Origin: DASPPK01 sp964399235
GTDB lineage: Archaea; Thermoproteota; Bathyarchaeia; Bathyarchaeales; Bathycorpusculaceae
Direction: 5' to 3'
Assembly (NCBI GenBank): GCA_964399235.1
Contig: CAYNQC010000002.1
Location: 1 to 64,000, forward strand
DNA: 64,000 nucleotides
The translations under genes and the position numbers were made by a program. The notes under the pieces were generated by a model. It was given only the letters and a program-made list of their open reading frames with translations, searched no databases and was not told the DNA's origin. Shown here piece after piece: positions 61,405 to 64,000 of the stretch. Numbering within the stretch: position 1 is the stretch's first letter; every line of letters begins with the position of its first letter.

Positions 61405-64000
61405 TCAAGCCCATCCGACAAATACAGAGGCAAACATCTGTTCTTGCCAGGTATCCCAATCTATCAATGGCAGTGTATCGTCGGTAACGTTATACATCGG
61501 TCGGTATGTCATTAGTACCCCGTTCTCAAATAGCCCCCACTGTTTGAGGGTGAGCGCTATGCATCGGTAACTCTCGTTAAGCGCAACCATAGCGTCGAAC
61601 CAGGGGTAAAATTCAACAGGGCTTATTTCGACTTCCCATTTGTGCTCCCCAAAGCAGTCTGATGGAGTTATCCCCTCTGCCGGGTAATCAACGTATGGAG
61701 GCGCAAATGCGGTTACTGCATATCGTTTTGCCCCGGTATGTATGGCCGTCTCATTAAACGTGAGCTCAGAGTTTCCTGCCGATGCGTAGTACAGCTTTTT
61801 GGTATCGAACTCCTCATCCCAGTTCCCTTCATAAGCTCTGTATATTTGTCCGCCGCCAGCATCCTGCTGAAACCTCACATCGTTGTATGTTGGTGAATCC
61901 GCGACATGGGAAAGAACCCAGCCATCTCCCTCATATGGGCCTATGCCGGCGCCCCTCATCCACCATCTAAGCGGCTCATTTTCATAAAACTCGGTATGCG
62001 CATCTTCAAAAACGGCCGTCCCAGACCAGTGGGTTGGCCTTCTTGTATATGAATACTCTACGTTTCTGTGCCCTTCATTGCTTATCTCATCCCTCTGTAT
62101 ATACACTGAATCCCCGCTATTGTATGGGAAGACAAGCGTGTGCCTGAATGAGATAACTGCCCGGCGATGATCCATAAAGGATTCCCATGCACCACTAGGC
62201 TCAACTATATCAACCCTGATTCCACCATACATCCTATCTGGTATTTCTTGTGGATCGCTCCCGCTGCATGTCTTGGCGCTCAACGGCCAGTAGTCTAAAT
62301 CGTTATACCCGCCAAAATTGGCCATCGCCGTCCTGTATCGAGTAGTGGTTGGCCCAAAGTCAACCCGCATGTCGATGGCCTGATGGTAGTACGTGTAATA
62401 CTCTGGAGATTCCAGCAAGTCTTCATGAATCGATATCTCGCCCGGGTCTGCGTCTGTGGCCAGGTAATAGCCATTCCTGGAGTCTATGTAGTTTGTGAAG
62501 AATACGTCCTGGTCTCTTCTTGACGCGGATGGCCCGCACGCATAGAAGCTCCCCGTTGTCATTCCCCCCGCGTAATTGTTAAACTGAGTATCCACCTGGG
62601 CGTTGGTGTAGGCTGTAGATGGGGAGGAGTACTTATCCCTAACAACTACCAACCTGCTTTCCCCGTCTTCTGTGATTGAATACCAGCAATACATGGGGGC
62701 ATCAAAATCCATAGACGCCGGGTATCCCCTGGTTGGCCCAAGCCTCCACTCATGCCAATCTTCCCATTCAAGAATGTGCCCGAAGCTGGCTGGCTTCCTC
62801 CAGGGACGCAAGCATTTGTTGAACGGAGTTGCGGATACCTCTTCGACTGTGCTTAGAGCTGCCGAGAATGGCACATCTTCTTTGGCACCTAAGAAAGACA
62901 GGGTTATTTTGTACCGCCTAAAAATATGATGACTAATAACCCCGGAGGCCGAGATAGTTTCCATTGTTACTATCTGTGCTTCGTCGCCTTTATAATTGAA
63001 TTTCCAGCCTTCATGAAGCGGGGAGCCTGCCATGCCGGCAAGTAACCCATCGTTTATGGGGATGGCAGGCCCGAACTTTACGCACCTGGATAGGAAATAT
63101 GACTCAATCTTTGTTCTTTCTATAAAGGTTAATGATTGGTTCTGGAGCAGGGTTCTTCTGAGTATTGCAGACTCAAATGGGAAGTATAGTTTCTGTGCGG
63201 ATAACGAGATTCCATCTATTTTTAGAAGCCAATACTCATAATCATCTGACACATACATCCCTCGGCTGTAATCCCAATTAAATGCTATGTTTGGGTTACC
63301 TACAGATTGCCAATAATCACCCATTATCCCTGAAACAATCGCCGAAACCTCTTCAGAGAAAGGGTCTGTCTTGCCTTGCTCGTCGAGGACAAAGCTGTTG
63401 TTAATTACCCCCCCGAGGATCGCCTGCAGATAGAGCTTTAGCCGGCCCGTAGCATATCCTGGGTTTGGTGTACATGCTTGAGTTCTCGTGTACTCGAACG
63501 TTTTTATACCGCCAGCAAAATACTCAAAAGTTTGTAGGGCGATCGAGTGAAGATGGTCTGCCGGCGGGTATCCGCTACCATCCTCTACTGCGTGGGGGGC
63601 TCTTACCTCACCATCTGTTACCGACAATAGAACATCGTTCTGGTTAAGGATAAGCGCTATCTCATCAAGCCATCTCGGCCTAAGAGAAGTGTTTAAGGCC
63701 TCATATTGCTCGCCCCCGTAATAAAGCAGGTTGGTTGTTGGGAGAGCCCCAGATGAGATATTCCCTAGATTTACAAGCCCGGTTTCCAGGAACACATAGA
63801 TGCTCCTCCCATCAACATCCTTTTTCTTCCGAACATCAACCTCGATTATCCGAATATCGCCATTGCGGATTACCCTTATTTCTGTCCCATCAGATAGTCT
63901 TACATGCTTGGCGCCCTGAGCTATCCTCCCCAGCTCTGTCCTATTGATTACATCTCCTAAAATTGTCTGAGCAATAGGCAGGTATTCGGCCGCTATCTTT
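61405..64000 (-). CDS. Large putative virion protein, 5' end outside the window
   Basis: Open to the right edge: the visible part is about 864 residues and the start lies beyond 64000. Rich in Tyr, Trp, Asp, Glu ('WEDWHEWRLG', 'EYYTYYHQAIDMRVDFGP'), no membrane segment, with many aromatic beta-strand-like pieces; resembles no family I know. Codons use A/T at third positions far more than the head genes, so it may come from another source. Size and position beside the structural block suggest a tail or surface protein. Confidence 0.75.
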   Translation of the reverse strand, partial: KIAAEYLPIAQTILGDVINRTELGRIAQGAKHVRLSDGTEIRVIRNGDIRIIEVDVRKKKDVDGRSIYVFLETGLVNLGNISSGALPTTNLLYYGGEQYEALNTSLRPRWLDEIALILNQNDVLLSVTDGEVRAPHAVEDGSGYPPADHLHSIALQTFEYFAGGIKTFEYTRTQACTPNPGYATGRLKLYLQAILGGVINNSFVLDEQGKTDPFSEEVSAIVSGIMGDYWQSVGNPNIAFNWDYSRGMYVSDDYEYWLLKIDGISLSAQKLYFPFESAILRRTLLQNQSLTFIERTKIESYFLSRCVKFGPAIPINDGLLAGMAGSPLHEGWKFNYKGDEAQIVTMETISASGVISHHIFRRYKITLSFLGAKEDVPFSAALSTVEEVSATPFNKCLRPWRKPASFGHILEWEDWHEWRLGPTRGYPASMDFDAPMYCWYSITEDGESRLVVVRDKYSSPSTAYTNAQVDTQFNNYAGGMTTGSFYACGPSASRRDQDVFFTNYIDSRNGYYLATDADPGEISIHEDLLESPEYYTYYHQAIDMRVDFGPTTTRYRTAMANFGGYNDLDYWPLSAKTCSGSDPQEIPDRMYGGIRVDIVEPSGAWESFMDHRRAVISFRHTLVFPYNSGDSVYIQRDEISNEGHRNVEYSYTRRPTHWSGTAVFEDAHTEFYENEPLRWWMRGAGIGPYEGDGWVLSHVADSPTYNDVRFQQDAGGGQIYRAYEGNWDEEFDTKKLYYASAGNSELTFNETAIHTGAKRYAVTAFAPPYVDYPAEGITPSDCFGEHKWEVEISPVEFYPWFDAMVALNESYRCIALTLKQWGLFENGVLMTYRPMYNVTDDTLPLIDWDTWQEQMFASVFVGWA

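Noticed and set aside
1..64000. Integrase and attachment sites
   Set aside because: No tyrosine or serine recombinase signature was found in the frames read; the Cro-like gene alone does not prove a temperate lifestyle.

Overview
This window reads as one tailed double-stranded DNA phage (or closely packed prophage) genome segment of fairly high G+C. The virion genes suggest a short-tailed (podovirus-like) phage: a P22-type portal of 784 residues, a Mu gpT-like major capsid protein, an adaptor of the DUF6682 type and one 3,668-residue 'polyvalent' virion protein, a combination known from Bcep22-like phages. The Shine-Dalgarno use, spanins and lambda-type replication and RecE/RecT genes point to a Gram-negative, probably proteobacterial, host. 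I see no integrase, tRNA or CRISPR array.

Layout. (1) 1-17.2 kb, minus strand, read right to left: replisome organiser and helicase loader, many small unknown genes, a DGQHR-type protein, a DUF1599-type protein, endolysin, holin candidate, spanin candidates, a phosphoribosyltransferase, a candidate Acb2-like cyclic-nucleotide sponge, then tail-fibre genes. (2) 17.2-18.1 kb: control region with iterons, an inverted repeat, two terminators, a structured stretch and a Cro-like gene whose promoter implies a leaderless mRNA. (3) 18.2-25.2 kb, plus strand: early genes including RecE-like exonuclease, RecT, a conserved gene split by a 295-nt group I intron, and small unknown genes separated by an unusual degenerate pentanucleotide (GGNNN) array. 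(4) 25.3-31.5 kb, minus strand: a second run of small unknown genes plus a DUF932 protein. (5) 31.6-61.1 kb, plus strand: packaging, head and internal virion genes. (6) 61.4-64 kb, minus strand: a large, lower-GC, probably structural protein that continues past the right edge.

Main novelties. The early plus-strand genes sit in a lattice of GGNNN pentamers kept in phase for up to about 60 units; each gene starts at a GG-TTTT-ATG boundary, and four perfect hairpins, two of them showing compensatory base changes, occupy equivalent slots in an 0.8-kb gene-free stretch. The phage also tolerates homing-type endonucleases inside coding sequence without breaking the host frame: the large terminase carries two inteins, and the first has an HNH/zinc-finger gene encoded in another reading frame of the intein; the giant virion gene stays open across an antisense HNH gene and two nested same-strand small genes.

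How the genes fit together: the O/P-like pair and RecE/RecT give replication and recombination; TerS/TerL/portal package DNA into a gpT-like capsid with its own GroES-like co-chaperonin; the giant protein, with JAMM-like, HExxH and ADP-ribosyltransferase-like motifs, is probably carried in the particle and delivered with the DNA; holin, endolysin and spanins end the cycle. All calls are from reading the sequence; no database search was run.
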